The notes under the pieces are model-generated. The model was given only the letters and a program-made list of their open reading frames with translations, was not told the DNA's origin and did not search any database. From the NCBI RefSeq assembly GCF_046773475.1, contig NZ_CP177239.1, positions 1,116,001 to 1,180,000 on the forward strand: a stretch of DNA of 64,000 bases, given 5' to 3'. Below, in pieces: positions 52,553-61,305 of this stretch; within the stretch, counting starts at the first letter, position 1, and every line of letters begins with the position of its first letter. This DNA is from Nitratireductor aquimarinus (GTDB lineage: Bacteria > Pseudomonadota > Alphaproteobacteria > Rhizobiales > Rhizobiaceae). The position numbers and the translations under genes were made by a program.

Positions 52553-54811
52553 TTACCCAAATTTTCCGGTGCGTGGAAATCCTTTCGGCGCCATACGACC
52601 CGCGGCCGCGCGGTTGCCCATCCATTCAAGCAGTTCTTCGCGCGACTTGACGAAGGTGCGATCGGCGGAATCCTTCCACGAAAGCCCCTCCTCCATGGCG
52701 AAGGTCTTGATGTCGGAAACGCCGCCATCCTTGTAGCGCTGCAGGCGCACGCCCTTGCCGCGTGTCATCTCCGGCACTTCGGAAAGCGGGAAGACGAGCA
52801 GCTTGCGGTTCTGGCCGACCACGGCCACGTGATCGCCCGAAACCGGCAGACAGAGCTTCATCTCGTCCGGAGCCTTCACATTCATCACCTGCTTGCCCTT
52901 GCGGGTGTTGGCGATGATTTCCTTCTCGGCGACCACGAAGCCATTGCCCGCATGCGATGCGACCAGGAGCCTGCGCTCGGGATCATGCGCGAAGGCGGTG
53001 ACGATAGCCTGATCATTGTCCATGTCGACCATGATGCGTACCGGCTCGCCATGGCCGCGCCCGCCGGGCAGACGGTCCGCGCCAAGCGTGAAGACCTTGC
53101 CGCCCGTGGTGAAGAGCAGGATCTTGTCGGTCGTCTGGGCGTGGAAGGCGATCTTGAGGCTGTCCCCCTCCTTGAAGGAGAGCGAGGAGAAGTCGGCCAG
53201 ATGCCCCTTCATGGCGCGCAGCCAGCCCTTTTCGGACAGAACCACCGTGATGGGTTCGCGCTCGATCAGCGCCTCGTGGACGTCTTCCAGATCGTGCTCT
53301 GGCGCTTCGGCAAAGGTGGTGCGGCGCGCGCCAAGACCCGGGTTCTTCTCCGGGTCGAAGGTCTGGCGCACCTTGGCGACTTCCCAACGCACGGTCTTCC
53401 ACTGGCGCTCGGTGGAGGCGAGCAGCGCTTCGATGCCTTCCTTTTCCTCGGAAAGCTTGTCGAACTCCTTGCGGATCTCAAATTCCTCGAGCTTGCGCAG
53501 GGCGCGCAGCCGCATGTTGAGGATCGCCTCGGCCTGCGTGTCCGTCAGCTCGAAGCGCGCGATCATCACCTTCTTCGGCTCATCCTCCTCGCGGATGATG
53601 CGGATGACCTCGTCGATGTTCAGATAGGCGACGAGATAGCCGGCAAGGATTTCCAGCCGCTTCTCGATTTCCGCCAGCCGGTGGCGCGAGCGGCGCAGGA
53701 GCACATCGCGGCGATGGTCGAGCCATTCGCGCAGAACCTGCTTGAGCGACAGGACGCCCGGCACCTTGCCGCGCGACAGCACGTTCATGTTGAGCGGGAA
53801 ACGGCTCTCCAGATCGGTCAGCTTGAAGACCGATTCCATCAGCAATTCCGGCGCGACGGCGCGGCTCTTGGGCACCAGAACGACGCGGATATCCTCCGCG
53901 CTTTCGTCGCGAATGTCTTCCAGCAGCGGCAGGCGGCGCGAGATGATCAGTTCGGCGATCTTCTCGATCAGCCGCGATTTCTGCACGCCATAGGGAATTT
54001 CGGTGACCACGGCCGTCCATGCGCCGCGGCTCTGTTCTTCCTTGTGCCAGCGGGCGCGAACGCGGAAACCGCCGCGTCCGGTCGCATAGGCCTCGCGGAT
54101 GGAATCCGGCCCCTCAACGATGATGCCGCCGGTCGGGAAATCCGGTCCCTTGACGAAATCGAGCAGACGTTCCGGATCGACATCCGGATTGTCGATGATG
54201 GCGAGCGCCGCATCGCAGACCTCTGCCGCATTGTGCGGCGGGATCGAGGTCGCCATGCCCACGGCGATGCCCGAAGAACCATTGCAGAGCAGGTTCGGGA
54301 ACGCGCCGGGGAGCACGATGGGCTCCTCGTCTTCCTCATTGTAGGTCAGACGGAAATCGACGGCATCCTCGGTGATGCCCGTCAGGATCTCCGAGGCAAC
54401 CTCGGTCATGCGCGCTTCGGTGTAGCGCATGGCAGCCGCGTTATCGCCGTCGATATTGCCGAAATTGCCCTGCCCGTCGACCAGCGGATAACGCATGGCG
54501 AAAGGCTGCGCGAGACGCACCAGCGCGTCGTAGATCGACTGGTCGCCATGCGGATGGAACTTGCCCATCACGTCGCCGACGATGCGGGCGCATTTGGCGA
54601 AACCCTGATCGGGACTGAGGCGCAGAAGACGCATGGTGTGGACGATGCGCCGATGCACGGGCTTCAGCCCGTCGCGCACATCCGGCAGCGCACGATGCAT
54701 GATCGTCGACAGCGCATAGGCGAGGTAGCGCTCTTCGAGCGCTTTTTTCAGATCGACCGGCTCTACGGCATCACCACCGTCGCCACCGGGCGGAAGCATA
54801 TCTTTTCCCAT
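52553..54811 (-). CDS. parC: DNA topoisomerase IV subunit A
   Basis: 752 residues. Type IIA breakage-reunion domain: YLAYALSTIMHRALPDVRDGLKPVHRRI, HPHGDQSIYDALV, catalytic tyrosine in AAAMRYTEARM (Tyr 130), then the coiled coil (about 430-470) and a ParC-type C-terminal beta-pinwheel with few blades (EKGWLRAMKG, TTGGKVFTLG, GKGVRLQRYKDGG). No GyrA box (QRRGGKG) is seen, supporting ParC over GyrA. Position 91, equivalent to the quinolone-determining Ser, is Gln. parE is not in the window. Confidence 0.95.
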   Translation of the reverse strand: MGKDMLPPGGDGGDAVEPVDLKKALEERYLAYALSTIMHRALPDVRDGLKPVHRRIVHTMRLLRLSPDQGFAKCARIVGDVMGKFHPHGDQSIYDALVRLAQPFAMRYPLVDGQGNFGNIDGDNAAAMRYTEARMTEVASEILTGITEDAVDFRLTYNEEDEEPIVLPGAFPNLLCNGSSGIAVGMATSIPPHNAAEVCDAALAIIDNPDVDPERLLDFVKGPDFPTGGIIVEGPDSIREAYATGRGGFRVRARWHKEEQSRGAWTAVVTEIPYGVQKSRLIEKIAELIISRRLPLLEDIRDESAEDIRVVLVPKSRAVAPELLMESVFKLTDLESRFPLNMNVLSRGKVPGVLSLKQVLREWLDHRRDVLLRRSRHRLAEIEKRLEILAGYLVAYLNIDEVIRIIREEDEPKKVMIARFELTDTQAEAILNMRLRALRKLEEFEIRKEFDKLSEEKEGIEALLASTERQWKTVRWEVAKVRQTFDPEKNPGLGARRTTFAEAPEHDLEDVHEALIEREPITVVLSEKGWLRAMKGHLADFSSLSFKEGDSLKIAFHAQTTDKILLFTTGGKVFTLGADRLPGGRGHGEPVRIMVDMDNDQAIVTAFAHDPERRLLVASHAGNGFVVAEKEIIANTRKGKQVMNVKAPDEMKLCLPVSGDHVAVVGQNRKLLVFPLSEVPEMTRGKGVRLQRYKDGGVSDIKTFAMEEGLSWKDSADRTFVKSREELLEWMGNRAAAGRMAPKGFPRTGKFG

Positions 54812-54880
54812 GGTTTCCGGTTAGACCAGCGGGTGATTCGCGGCAAGCCTTTATGGCAAAAGGGCTGTGGCTAGACCACA

Positions 54881-54925
54881 GGACAGAAAAGTGGAAACCG
54901 GTTTTCGGTCTGTTCCGGTGCTCCA
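54881..54925. repeat. Dispersed palindromic intergenic element, copy B
   Basis: GACAGAAAAGTGGAAACC and GGTTTTCGGTCTGTTCC share the AAAAGTGGAAACCGGTTTT core of rhizobial palindromic repeats and of copies A and C. Located in the gap between parC and the alpha/beta hydrolase. Its outer arms are more degraded than in copy A. Confidence 0.6.
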
Positions 54926-54978
54926 CTAAAAGTGCAGATCGTCCTTATGCATGCTGGGCGACCTGGTTTTTGCGTCTG

Positions 54979-55845
54979 TCAGCGCGTGACCTGCGCCAGA
55001 AAGCGCTCAATCGTGACCGTGGCCGGATCGCCAGAAGCCCCAAGCTTGCGCGCAATCGACCCGTGCGTGTAGCGCCCGCCGTCGAAAACCGCCGCCCGCG
55101 CCCCGCGCGCCTTGAGCAGATTGGCGTACCCATTGGTCAGCGCCCTGCGTCTTTCGCCATTGGAACCCGAGTGAAGGAAGAGATGCGGTGGAAAGCCCGA
55201 GCCGCGGCGCGCATAGGTGACCGGAGACCAGCGCACCCAGTCATTCGGGTCCGAGCCGAAGGCATTGATATAGGGATAGCCGAGCGAACCGCGCATGCCG
55301 GCATAGGCCACCATGTCATAGGCCTGCACGTCGTTGGGAATCACACCGCGCACATCGCCGGCGACATTGCGCGCCGCCGCCATCGCCACCAGATGCGCGC
55401 CGGCCGAATGGCCCATCAGCACGATGCGCGACGGATCACCGCCATAGCGTGAAATGTTGGAGCGCACCCAGGAGATGGCCGCCGACAGATCGTTGACCTG
55501 CCCGTCAATGTTGGTCTGCGGCACTTTTCGATAGTCGATGGCGACCAGCATGTAGCCGCGCTGGGTGAGCCATTCGGGAAGCGAATAGACCTTCTTGCGC
55601 GAGCCCTTCACCCAGCCGCCGCCATGGGCGTAGATCACCACGGGAACCTTGGGGCTGCCGAAGGAGAACAGGTTCATGCGCACCACGCCGGCCTGGGAGG
55701 TCCGGCCGGGCGTGTCGGGTGCGTGAATGTCGAGTTTCAGGCCACTTCGGTAGGTGATGCCTTCATGCAGCTCCACCGCCTGCGCTGCGAACGAGAAGAG
55801 AATCAAAAGAAAGGCGCTCGCCCCAAAATGCCCGAATGCCCGCAT
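54979..55845 (-). CDS. Exported alpha/beta hydrolase (HSL-type esterase)
   Basis: 288 residues from ATG 55845 (GAGGTTGGGA upstream). Signal peptide FGHFGASAFLLILFSFAAQA. Oxyanion motif IYAHGGGWVKGS, nucleophile GHSAGAHLV and C-terminal catalytic His in GRYTHGSIARKL, as in hormone-sensitive-lipase-type esterases. Substrate unknown; probably periplasmic. Confidence 0.9.
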   Translation of the reverse strand: MRAFGHFGASAFLLILFSFAAQAVELHEGITYRSGLKLDIHAPDTPGRTSQAGVVRMNLFSFGSPKVPVVIYAHGGGWVKGSRKKVYSLPEWLTQRGYMLVAIDYRKVPQTNIDGQVNDLSAAISWVRSNISRYGGDPSRIVLMGHSAGAHLVAMAAARNVAGDVRGVIPNDVQAYDMVAYAGMRGSLGYPYINAFGSDPNDWVRWSPVTYARRGSGFPPHLFLHSGSNGERRRALTNGYANLLKARGARAAVFDGGRYTHGSIARKLGASGDPATVTIERFLAQVTR

Positions 55846-56020
55846 TCCCAACCTCTCTCCCGTTTTCCAAGGGTTCAGCAACTATAGCGTCATGGATAAC
55901 ACGCAATACTGGCCTGTGAAAATTGACACAGGTTTACCCAAAGGCCATCCTCCGACCGTAATTCTCGGCCTCCATGCCAGCAGATAACCGTTATCTTACG
56001 TTACTTTAAGGAAATTGCCC

Positions 56021-57214
56021 ATGCTCAGCCATGCAACCAAGCTGAAGACCCTCTCGCTCGCCGCCCTGCTTTCGGCCACGGCGCTGCAGTCCGCCCAGGC
56101 CTGGGAAGCGGATGAGGTTGCCGCGCGCTACAAGACGCTGCTCGGCGATCAGGGCGTCGAGGCGGAATGGACCGCCGCACGCAAGGACGGCGATTCGATT
56201 GTGCTTGAGGGCGCGTCGTTCGGTGTCGCCGACGTCGACAAAAAGGCGAACCTTGGCGATCTGGTTCTTGAAGACGTCAGCGAAACCGACACCGTCTACG
56301 AGATCGGCCGCGTCGCCGTTGATGATTTCCAGCAGTCCGAGGATGATTTCGACATCGCTCTGAAGGGCGTGTCCATCGAGGGGCTGATTCTGCCCAAGGA
56401 AGCGGAAGACGCTCCCTATGGCGGCCTGATGCAGTATCGCCGCTTCGCGCTGGAAAGCGCCCGCGTGGGCAAGAATGGCGATGAACCGATCTTCACGCTC
56501 GGCAATCTGGTGGCCGATACGGATCTCGGCGACGGCGCCAACAAAATGTCGTTCGAGGGCTCGGCAGAAAGCTTCTCGCTTGATCTGTCGAAACTCACCG
56601 ACAGCAGGGAAGCCCACGAGCAGCTCAAGGAATATGGCTACGAACAGCTTGCCGGCCGCGTCGACATGGCTGGCAGCTGGACGCTGGACGACGGCCGCAT
56701 GCAGGTCAGCCGCTACGACCTGAAGCTCGACAATGCCGGCACGCTGGCCATCACCGCCGACATCAGCGGTTACACGCCGGAATTCCTGCGCACGCTGCAG
56801 GAAATGCAGGAGAAGATGGAGAACGGCACGGAAGAGCAGCAGCAGGCACAGGGCCTCGCAATGCTCGGCCTCATGCAGCAGCTCAACCTGCATGGCGCGT
56901 CCATCCGCTTTTCCGATGCATCGCTGACCGGCAAGCTGATCGCCTATGTGGCCGCGCAGCAGGGCGTCAAGCCGGAGGACGTGGCCAATCAGGCAAAGGC
57001 CATCGTGCCGCTCATGGCCGGCCAGTATCTCGGCCCGGACCTGACCCAGAGCCTCGCGAAAGCGGTCACCACCTATCTTGATGACCCGCGCAACCTCACG
57101 ATCAGCATCGCGCCGGAAGAGCCGATGCCGTTCGCCGTTCTGATGGGCACCGCCATGGGCTCACCGGAAGCACTCGCCAAGCAGGTTGGCCTGCAGGTTC
57201 TGGCGAACCAGTAA
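56021..57214 (+). CDS. Uncharacterised exported protein, paralogue 1
   Basis: 397 residues from ATG 56021 (AAGGAA upstream; TTG 56015 is the frame start). Signal peptide LSLAALLSATALQSAQA, cleaved before WEADEV. The mature part is beta-rich with several short alternating repeats (DSIVLEGASFGV, DLVLEDVSETDTVYEIGRVAVDD, GVSIEGLILPKE) and GRVDMAGSW, resembling AsmA-like or YdgA-like periplasmic proteins in style only. The last about 110 residues (from LHGASIRFSDASLTGKL) are nearly the same as in the next gene. No cysteines, no TM. Function unknown; no operon partner. Followed by a strong terminator. Confidence 0.85.
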   Translation: MLSHATKLKTLSLAALLSATALQSAQAWEADEVAARYKTLLGDQGVEAEWTAARKDGDSIVLEGASFGVADVDKKANLGDLVLEDVSETDTVYEIGRVAVDDFQQSEDDFDIALKGVSIEGLILPKEAEDAPYGGLMQYRRFALESARVGKNGDEPIFTLGNLVADTDLGDGANKMSFEGSAESFSLDLSKLTDSREAHEQLKEYGYEQLAGRVDMAGSWTLDDGRMQVSRYDLKLDNAGTLAITADISGYTPEFLRTLQEMQEKMENGTEEQQQAQGLAMLGLMQQLNLHGASIRFSDASLTGKLIAYVAAQQGVKPEDVANQAKAIVPLMAGQYLGPDLTQSLAKAVTTYLDDPRNLTISIAPEEPMPFAVLMGTAMGSPEALAKQVGLQVLANQ

Positions 57215-57252
57215 GAGGCGTCTCACCGCCTGGCGCATCGGCGCTCCAACGG

Positions 57253-57284
57253 GCCAGGCAGCGCAAGCTGCCTGGCTTTTTTTG
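57253..57284 (+). terminator. Terminator of paralogue 1
   Basis: GCCAGGCAGC-gcaa-GCTGCCTGGC followed by TTTTTTT. The same stem, loop and flanking CGCTCCAACGG recur downstream of paralogue 2. Confidence 0.93.
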
Positions 57285-57441
57285 TACCGCGCCTTCTCCA
57301 AAATTTGCTTCTTTTCTAGTTGATCCAGTCCATTGGAAATTGACACCATGGCTGAGGGCGCGCATTGTCACCGACGCTCCTAAAATAACATAAACCATTC
57401 TTTTTATTAATTATTTTACATCCATATTGAAGGCTTTATTC

Positions 57442-58644
57442 ATGCGCATCGACGCACAGATATTGAAATCGCTTGCACTCACCGCGCTCGTTTCAGCAAC
57501 TGCACTACACTCAGCGAAAGCATGGGAAGCGGAAGAGGTTGCCGCCCGCTACCAGAGGCTGACCGATGATCAGGGTAAAGAACTGGTTTGGTCTTCCGTC
57601 CGCAGGGACGGCACTTCAATTGTTCTGGAGGGTGCATCACTCGCATTGCCGTCCGGCCGCATTGCAAAGATATATGATGAACTGGTCTTGAAGGATGTCA
57701 GCGAAACCGACAGCTTTTACGAGATCGGCCATATTTCCCTGGGCGATATGGACGTTCCCAACCCCCGGCATGATCAAGCGCTAATCGGCCTCTCCCTCAA
57801 TGGTGTTGTTCTGCCCAAAGCGATCGAGAAACCGCCTTATGGCGGCTTTATGCACGTTCGCCAATTGACCTTTGAGGAGGCGCGCGTCGGCAAGATTGGC
57901 GAGAAACCACTCCTTGTGATCAAGGACGCGCGCTTGAATACGCGACTTGGTGATGACAGGGAGACGCTCACCTATGACGGCGCAGCAGAGATGGTTTGGC
58001 TCAACCTCTCCAGTCTCGCAGACGATGATGTTGTTCGCAACTTCCTGAACGAGAACGACTATGGTGAGCTGACCGGCCGTATTGACGTGGCTGGCAGCTG
58101 GAATACGGAGAACGGTCGCGGTCTCCTTGATCGCTTCGATACCAAGTTCGACAATGTAGGCACACTGTCCCTCGAGTTCGAACTCGACGGCTACACAGCA
58201 GATGTGGCACGCGAGGATGTATACTTGGATAGGCTGGATAGGCGGATTATACACAGCGCGAAGGAGGAGCGGCAGGCCCTTGAACTGGCCATGTCCAATC
58301 TCCTAGGGCAGATTAGCCTGCATGGCGCGTCCTTCCGCTTTTCCGATGCGTCGCTGACCGGCAAGCTGATCGCCTATTTGGCTGCGCTGCAGGGCGCCAA
58401 GCCGGAAGATGTGGCCAATCAGGCAAAAGCCATCGTGCCGCTCATGGCCGGCCAGTATCTCGGCCCGGACCTGACCCTGAGCCTCACCAAGGCGGTCACC
58501 ACCTATGTTGATGATCCGCGCAACCTCACGATCAGCATCGCGCCGGAAGAGCCGATATCGCTGTCCATCCTGGAGGATCTCGACATGGGCTCGGCTGAAG
58601 CGTTCGTCAGGCAGGTTGGCCTGCAGGTTCTGGCAAACCAGTAA
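57442..58644 (+). CDS. Uncharacterised exported protein, paralogue 2
   Basis: 400 residues from ATG 57442 (GAAGG upstream). Signal peptide LKSLALTALVSATALHSAKA, then WEAEEVAARYQRL. Same architecture as paralogue 1 (TSIVLEGASLAL, DELVLKDVSETDSFYEIGH, LSLNGVVLPKA, GRIDVAGSW) but the N-terminal two-thirds have diverged to roughly 40 percent identity by eye, with a lower-GC, less typical codon choice near 58190-58260. From LHGASFRFSDASLTGKL to the end it is almost the same as paralogue 1, in DNA as well as protein. Function unknown. Confidence 0.85.
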   Translation: MRIDAQILKSLALTALVSATALHSAKAWEAEEVAARYQRLTDDQGKELVWSSVRRDGTSIVLEGASLALPSGRIAKIYDELVLKDVSETDSFYEIGHISLGDMDVPNPRHDQALIGLSLNGVVLPKAIEKPPYGGFMHVRQLTFEEARVGKIGEKPLLVIKDARLNTRLGDDRETLTYDGAAEMVWLNLSSLADDDVVRNFLNENDYGELTGRIDVAGSWNTENGRGLLDRFDTKFDNVGTLSLEFELDGYTADVAREDVYLDRLDRRIIHSAKEERQALELAMSNLLGQISLHGASFRFSDASLTGKLIAYLAALQGAKPEDVANQAKAIVPLMAGQYLGPDLTLSLTKAVTTYVDDPRNLTISIAPEEPISLSILEDLDMGSAEAFVRQVGLQVLANQ

Positions 58645-58664
58645 GAGGCGTCTCATCGCCTGAC

Positions 58665-58757
58665 GCATCGGCCCGAAAATCGAAATCGATTTTCGGAAAG
58701 CACGATGTGCCGATTCAATAGGTAGGGCGTCCTTTGTGCATCCGAATGGACGCACGG
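58665..58757. repeat. Palindromic element, copy C, inserted in the 3' region of paralogue 2
   Basis: CCGAAAATCG (58673-58682) / CGATTTTCGG (58687-58696) is a perfect 10-bp inverted repeat, with partly matching outer arms GCATCG and CGATGTGC. The 86 bases 58672-58757 have no counterpart in the otherwise matching 3' region of paralogue 1, where GCATCGG runs directly into CGCTCCAAC. Shares its CCGAAAA..TTTTCGG core with copies A and B. Confidence 0.8.
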
Positions 58758-58768
58758 CGCTCCAACGG

Positions 58769-58798
58769 GCCAGGCAGCGCAAGCTGCCTGGCTTTTTT
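58769..58798 (+). terminator. Terminator of paralogue 2
   Basis: GCCAGGCAGC-gcaa-GCTGCCTGGC followed by TTTTTT: identical stem and loop to the paralogue 1 terminator. Confidence 0.93.
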
Positions 58799-58826
58799 GT
58801 GCCTGCAGCCGAAGCAGGGCGGAAAC

Positions 58827-58862
58827 GAAAACGGCCCCGCCAGTGAAGGCGAGGCCGTTTTC
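58827..58862 (-). terminator. aspS terminator
   Basis: Minus-strand GAAAACGGCCTCGCC-ttcact-GGCGGGGCCGTTTTC, about 15 bp with one wobble, followed by a T-containing tract. Lies 37 bases beyond the aspS stop. Confidence 0.85.
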
Positions 58863-58898
58863 AAGATGTTTGGGAGACGCGGTTTAGCGCCCTGCGCG

Positions 58899-60686
58899 TC
58901 AGTCCTTCTTGACCGGAGCGAGACGCAGGTTCAGCTCGCGCAGCTGCGCCGGCGTTGCCTCGGAAGGCGCGCCCATCAGGAGATCCTGCGCCTGCTGGTT
59001 CATCGGGAACATGGTAATCTCACGCAGGTTCTTCGCGCCAAGAAGCAGCATCACGATGCGGTCGATGCCGGCGGCCATGCCGCCATGGGGCGGTGCGCCA
59101 TACTGGAACGCGCGGTAGAGACCGCCAAAGCGCTCCTCCACTTCCTGCTGATCGAAACCGACCTTCTCGAACGCCTTGACCATGACTTCCGGCAGATGGT
59201 TGCGGATGCCGCCCGATGCGATCTCGAAGCCGTTGCAGACGAGGTCGTACTGCCAGGCCTTGAGCGACAGCGGGTCATCGCCTTCCAGCCCTTCAAGGCC
59301 GCCCTGCGGCATGGTGAAGGGGTTGTGGCCGAAGTCGAGCTTGTCCTCGTCTTCGTTCCATTCGTAGAAGGGGAAATCCACGATCCATGCGAGGGCGAAA
59401 CGCTCGCGGTCGACCAGATCGAGCTCCTCACCGGCGCGCGTACGCGCAGCGCCCGCAAAGCCGGCGAACTTGCGCGGATCGCCAGCGGCGAAGAAGCAGG
59501 CGTCACCGTCTTCCAGACCAAGCTGGGTGCGGATCGCCTCGGTGCGCTCCGGGCCGATGTTCTTGGCAATCGGACCAGCGCCTTCAAGGCCCTCGCCTTC
59601 CTTGCGCCAGAAGATGTAGCCCAGACCCGGCTGGCCCTCGCCCTGCGCCCAGGAGTTCATGCGGTCGCAGAAAGCGCGGCTGCCGCCGGTCTTGGCCGGA
59701 ATGGCCCAAACTTCGGCCTTTTCGTCATTGGCCAGAATGTTGGCGAACACCTTGAAGCCCGATCCGCGGAAATGCTCGGAAACGTCTTCCATCTCGATGG
59801 GGTTGCGCAGGTCCGGCTTGTCGGAACCATATTTGCGCATGGCCTCGTCGTAGGGAATGCGCGGGAAGACATCCGTGACCGGCTTGCCATTGGCAAACGT
59901 CTCGAAGATGCCGCGCATGACGGGCTCCATCGTCTGGAACACATCTTCCTGCTCGACGAAGCTCATTTCCAGGTCGAGCTGGTAGAACTCGCCCGGCAGG
60001 CGGTCGGCGCGCGGGTCCTCATCGCGGAAGCACGGCGCGATCTGGAAATAGCGGTCGAAGCCCGACATCATGATGAGCTGCTTGTACTGCTGCGGCGCCT
60101 GCGGCAGCGCGTAGAACTGGCCCTCATGCAGACGCGACGGCACGAGGAAGTCGCGCGCGCCTTCCGGCGAGGATGCCGTCAGGATCGGCGTCGAATATTC
60201 GGTGAAGCCGACCTCGCCCATGGCGCGACGCATCTCGGCGATGATCTTCGTGCGCTGCACAATGTTCCTGTGCAGCGTTTCGCGGCGCAGATCGAGGAAG
60301 CGGTATTTGAGGCGGATATCTTCCGGATAGTCCGGCTCGCCGAACACCGGCAGCGGCAGTTCCTTGGCCGAGGACAGAATCTCGATCTCACGGGCGAAGA
60401 TTTCGACTTCACCGGTGGGGAGATTCGCGTTGATGGTCTCGTCCGTGCGGGCCTTCACCTCGCCGTCGACGCGAATGACCCACTCGCCACGCACGGTCTC
60501 GGCCACCTGGAAAGACGGAGAATCGGGATCGGCGACGATCTGGGTGATGCCGTAATGGTCGCGCAGGTCGATGAACAGCAGGCCGCCATGGTCGCGCACA
60601 CGATGGACCCAGCCGGACAGGCGCACATTGGCGCCGACATCGGATTTTCTCAGTTGGGCGCAGGAATGGCTGCGGTAGCGATGCAT
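58899..60686 (-). CDS. aspS: Aspartyl-tRNA synthetase (probably non-discriminating)
   Basis: 595 residues from ATG 60686 (MHRYRSHSCAQLRKSDVG; ATG 60692 is possible). Order: OB-fold anticodon domain (about 1-110), class II catalytic core with motif 1, motif 2 (FRDEDPRADR), the GAD insertion domain (about 290-430) and motif 3 (GAPPHGGMAAGIDRIVMLLLG). The segment RVRDHGG carries His where discriminating enzymes have Leu, which suggests it also charges tRNA-Asn, with GatCAB completing Asn-tRNA. Convergent with paralogue 2. Confidence 0.95.
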   Translation of the reverse strand: MHRYRSHSCAQLRKSDVGANVRLSGWVHRVRDHGGLLFIDLRDHYGITQIVADPDSPSFQVAETVRGEWVIRVDGEVKARTDETINANLPTGEVEIFAREIEILSSAKELPLPVFGEPDYPEDIRLKYRFLDLRRETLHRNIVQRTKIIAEMRRAMGEVGFTEYSTPILTASSPEGARDFLVPSRLHEGQFYALPQAPQQYKQLIMMSGFDRYFQIAPCFRDEDPRADRLPGEFYQLDLEMSFVEQEDVFQTMEPVMRGIFETFANGKPVTDVFPRIPYDEAMRKYGSDKPDLRNPIEMEDVSEHFRGSGFKVFANILANDEKAEVWAIPAKTGGSRAFCDRMNSWAQGEGQPGLGYIFWRKEGEGLEGAGPIAKNIGPERTEAIRTQLGLEDGDACFFAAGDPRKFAGFAGAARTRAGEELDLVDRERFALAWIVDFPFYEWNEDEDKLDFGHNPFTMPQGGLEGLEGDDPLSLKAWQYDLVCNGFEIASGGIRNHLPEVMVKAFEKVGFDQQEVEERFGGLYRAFQYGAPPHGGMAAGIDRIVMLLLGAKNLREITMFPMNQQAQDLLMGAPSEATPAQLRELNLRLAPVKKD

Positions 60687-60978
60687 GGTCATATCATCCG
60701 TGTCTTGGAATTCTTGCTCAGGCCCCGTGGAAAAAGGGCCAGAAGGTCGGCGGGAAAAGCGCATGGGAGGTGCGATTTGTCAAGGTGTCGCGCCCGCGCG
60801 GGCACTGCGCCGGCCAAAAACCCGCCCGTAAAACCTCCGCCGCCCGCGCCATTCCGCTTCCCCGCCGGAGCCTGCATCCTACGAATGCAGGAATTGCCGG
60901 TCCCCTGCCCCCATGCGACACTTGCCCCCGTGTCCTTGAGGAGAGACTTCAACAACAAGCGATGAAGGGACCGGGACA

Positions 60979-61305
60979 ATGCATGCACTCTACAGAGTAG
61001 CCGCGCTCGCAGCACTGGCTGCCGGGCTCGCCGGATGCAACCAGACGACACAATCCGAAAGCACATCAATGTCGGGCAGCACGGCTGCCGCCATGCGCAC
61101 CGGCAGCCCGCAGGACGAGCAGGCCTGCCTCGCCGCCGTGGCTCAACAGACCAACAACACGGTGACGGTGCTGAGCTCGGAATTCTCCGAAGCGAACACG
61201 CTGGTCATGGTCGGCGTCGGCCCCAATCGCGCGCCATGGCGCTGTCTGGTGTCGCGCGGCATCGTCTCCGAGGTCATGTCGATGGTGAATGAGGGGGCGC
61301 TTTAA
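60979..61305 (+). CDS. Small lipoprotein of unknown function
   Basis: 108 residues, ATG 60979 with GGGAC upstream. Lipobox LAGC (Cys 20), a short Ser/Thr-rich linker (TTQSESTSMSGST), then a compact domain DEQACLAAVAQQTNNTVTVLSSEFSEANTLVMVGVGPNRAPWRCLVSRGIV with two cysteines. The stretch APWRC-LV(S/T)-x-G-x-(V/I) occurs in many small rhizobial lipoproteins; role unknown. Its stop codon overlaps the TetR stop tail to tail (shared TTTAA). Confidence 0.82.
   Translation: MHALYRVAALAALAAGLAGCNQTTQSESTSMSGSTAAAMRTGSPQDEQACLAAVAQQTNNTVTVLSSEFSEANTLVMVGVGPNRAPWRCLVSRGIVSEVMSMVNEGAL

Noticed and set aside
51063..54874. Long plus-strand frames opposite the serine hydrolase and parC
   Set aside because: Antisense shadows of well-supported genes with clear motifs on the minus strand.
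58734..60965. 743-codon plus-strand open frame
   Set aside because: Exactly antisense to aspS; low-complexity His/Arg/Ala composition typical of a shadow frame.
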